Source of the DNA: Pseudomonadota bacterium
GTDB taxonomy: Bacteria > Pseudomonadota > Gammaproteobacteria > Xanthomonadales > Xanthomonadaceae
Direction: 5' to 3'
NCBI GenBank assembly: GCA_023395465.1
Contig: JAEWZE010000160.1
Coordinates: 1-16,662 of the forward strand
Length of the DNA stretch: 16,662 nt
The position numbers and the translations under genes are program-made. Shown piece after piece: positions 15,722 through 16,662 of the stretch; positions within the stretch are counted from its first letter, which is position 1, and every line of letters begins with the position of its first letter. The notes beneath the pieces are model-generated. The model searched no databases. It saw only the letters and a program-made list of their open reading frames with translations, and was not told where the DNA came from.

Positions 15722-16662
15722 GTGGCCCGCGTTTCGCGATGGCGCTGCTGGGTTGGCTGCTGATGCTGCCGGCGCTGGCCCAGGAGGCCAGGCCCAACAA
15801 CGACGACATGATGGAGCGCCCGCCGGTCGCGGCCCCGCGCGAGGGCTACTGGGCCGACGTGCTGGCGCACGACCCGGTGATGATCCGCCAGGGCGACACC
15901 TGGTATGCGTTCGTCACCGGCCCGGGCGTCACCGTGTACAGCTCGAAGGACATGGCAACGTGGCAGGCCGAGCCGCAGGTGTTCGCGGAGATTCCCGCCT
16001 GGGCCTACACCATCGTGCCGGGCTTCAACGGCCACATCTGGGCACCGGACATCTCGCATCACGATGGCACCTACTACCTCTACTACTCGATCTCCAGTGG
16101 CGGCAGGAACACCTCCGCGATCGGCGTGGCCACCAACCGCACGCTCGACCGGTCCGATCCGGCGTTCGAATGGGTCGACCACGGCATCGTGCTGCGGTCG
16201 GTCCCGCACCGGGACATGTGGAACGCGATCGACGCGCAACTGGTCGAGGACGACGACGGCACGCCCTGGCTGGCGTTCGGCTCGTTCTGGGGCGGCCTGA
16301 AGCTGGTGCAGCTGCGTGAGGACCGGCTGCGCCCGGCCGAGCCGCAGCAATGGCACACGCTGGCCAAGCGCGCCCGTTCGATCCTGGTCGACGATGCCCA
16401 ACCCGAACCGGGCGCGATCGAAGCACCGTTCGTGTTCAGGCGCGACGGCTGGTATTACCTGTTCGTCTCGTTCGACCACTGCTGCCGCGGCGCCAAAAGC
16501 GACTACCGCATCATGGTCGGACGCTCGCGCACGCTCACCGGCCCCTACCTCGATCGCGACGGCCAGCGCATGGACCGGGGCGGTGCCACCGAAGTGCTGC
16601 GCGGCAGCGCCCGCTGGCCCGGCCCGGGGCACAACAGCGCCTATACCTTCGATGGCCGCGAC
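15718..16662 (+). CDS. Secreted GH43 endo-1,5-alpha-L-arabinanase (3' end outside window)
   Basis: Extracellular or periplasmic enzyme predicted to cut the alpha-1,5-arabinan backbone. The frame starts at ATG 15718, overlapping the previous stop, with GGAGG at 15706-15710; 315 residues are visible and the frame is still open at the window end. Residues 1-21 form a signal peptide (cleavage after LPALA). The propeller shows AHDPVMIRQGDTWYAF (50-65) with base Asp52, HIWAPDISHHDGTYYLYYS (106-124), WNAIDAQL (168-175) with Asp172 as pKa modulator, FGSFWGGLKL (187-196), and IEAPFVFRRDGWYYLFVS (234-251) with acid Glu235. GPGHNS (302-307) carries the conserved His305. WAPDI and FGSFWGG are hallmarks of the arabinanase subfamily, which makes an endo-arabinanase call stronger than for the other two GH43 proteins here. 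What follows its 3' end is unseen. Confidence 0.88.
   Translation, partial: MSGPRFAMALLGWLLMLPALAQEARPNNDDMMERPPVAAPREGYWADVLAHDPVMIRQGDTWYAFVTGPGVTVYSSKDMATWQAEPQVFAEIPAWAYTIVPGFNGHIWAPDISHHDGTYYLYYSISSGGRNTSAIGVATNRTLDRSDPAFEWVDHGIVLRSVPHRDMWNAIDAQLVEDDDGTPWLAFGSFWGGLKLVQLREDRLRPAEPQQWHTLAKRARSILVDDAQPEPGAIEAPFVFRRDGWYYLFVSFDHCCRGAKSDYRIMVGRSRTLTGPYLDRDGQRMDRGGATEVLRGSARWPGPGHNSAYTFDGRD

Overview
The window is GC-rich, densely coding bacterial DNA. Gene content and style point to a Xanthomonadaceae (Lysobacteraceae) member such as Lysobacter, Luteimonas, Pseudoxanthomonas or Xanthomonas. The clues are an NlpC/P60 lipoprotein next to slyD, a DadA-type oxidoreductase with the SSHGNCGT signature, a solitary hutG, and -10 boxes lying directly against start codons. 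This assignment is inference; no rRNA or phylogenetic marker is present. I see no tRNA, rRNA, CRISPR array, insertion sequence or phage gene.

Left part (1-5752), housekeeping. Two minus-strand envelope genes (a truncated secreted protein and a C40 peptidase lipoprotein) are followed by four plus-strand genes: slyD (FKBP-type isomerase), a DUF418 membrane protein, a DadA-family FAD oxidoreductase and glutathione reductase. The last two overlap by ATGA. The slyD-DUF418 gap (1549-1841) has no convincing gene but holds several inverted repeats.

Right part (5811-16662), an arabinan/L-arabinose utilisation locus. It contains a GH43 lipoprotein (minus), a Tat-exported DUF1680 enzyme of the GH127/GH146 beta-L-arabinofuranosidase group (minus), an IlvD/Edd dehydratase most like L-arabinonate dehydratase (minus) and a LysR regulator (minus). 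Divergent from the regulator is a plus-strand operon of a GPH-type sugar:cation symporter, a cytoplasmic GH43 and a secreted GH43 endo-arabinanase cut off by the window end. hutG (N-formylglutamate amidohydrolase) sits between the lipoprotein GH43 and the DUF1680 gene and looks unrelated.

Inferred working model: the secreted arabinanase cuts alpha-1,5-arabinan, the exported GH43 and DUF1680 enzymes trim side chains or beta-linked arabinose, the GPH symporter imports short arabinosides, the cytoplasmic GH43 releases L-arabinose, and the dehydratase takes part in an oxidative, non-phosphorylating route (L-arabinonate to 2-keto-3-deoxy-L-arabinonate). The arabinose dehydrogenase, lactonase, later pathway enzymes and any TonB-dependent receptor are not in the window. 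Regulation is probably by the LysR protein: its divergent promoter region has a perfect T-N11-A dyad, and the dehydratase promoter region carries another strong dyad sharing an ATCNATAT half-site.

Nothing here is clearly an unknown system. The most interesting items are the regulatory dyads, the compartmentalised set of three GH43 enzymes, the GH146-like DUF1680 enzyme, and the probable leaderless promoters.
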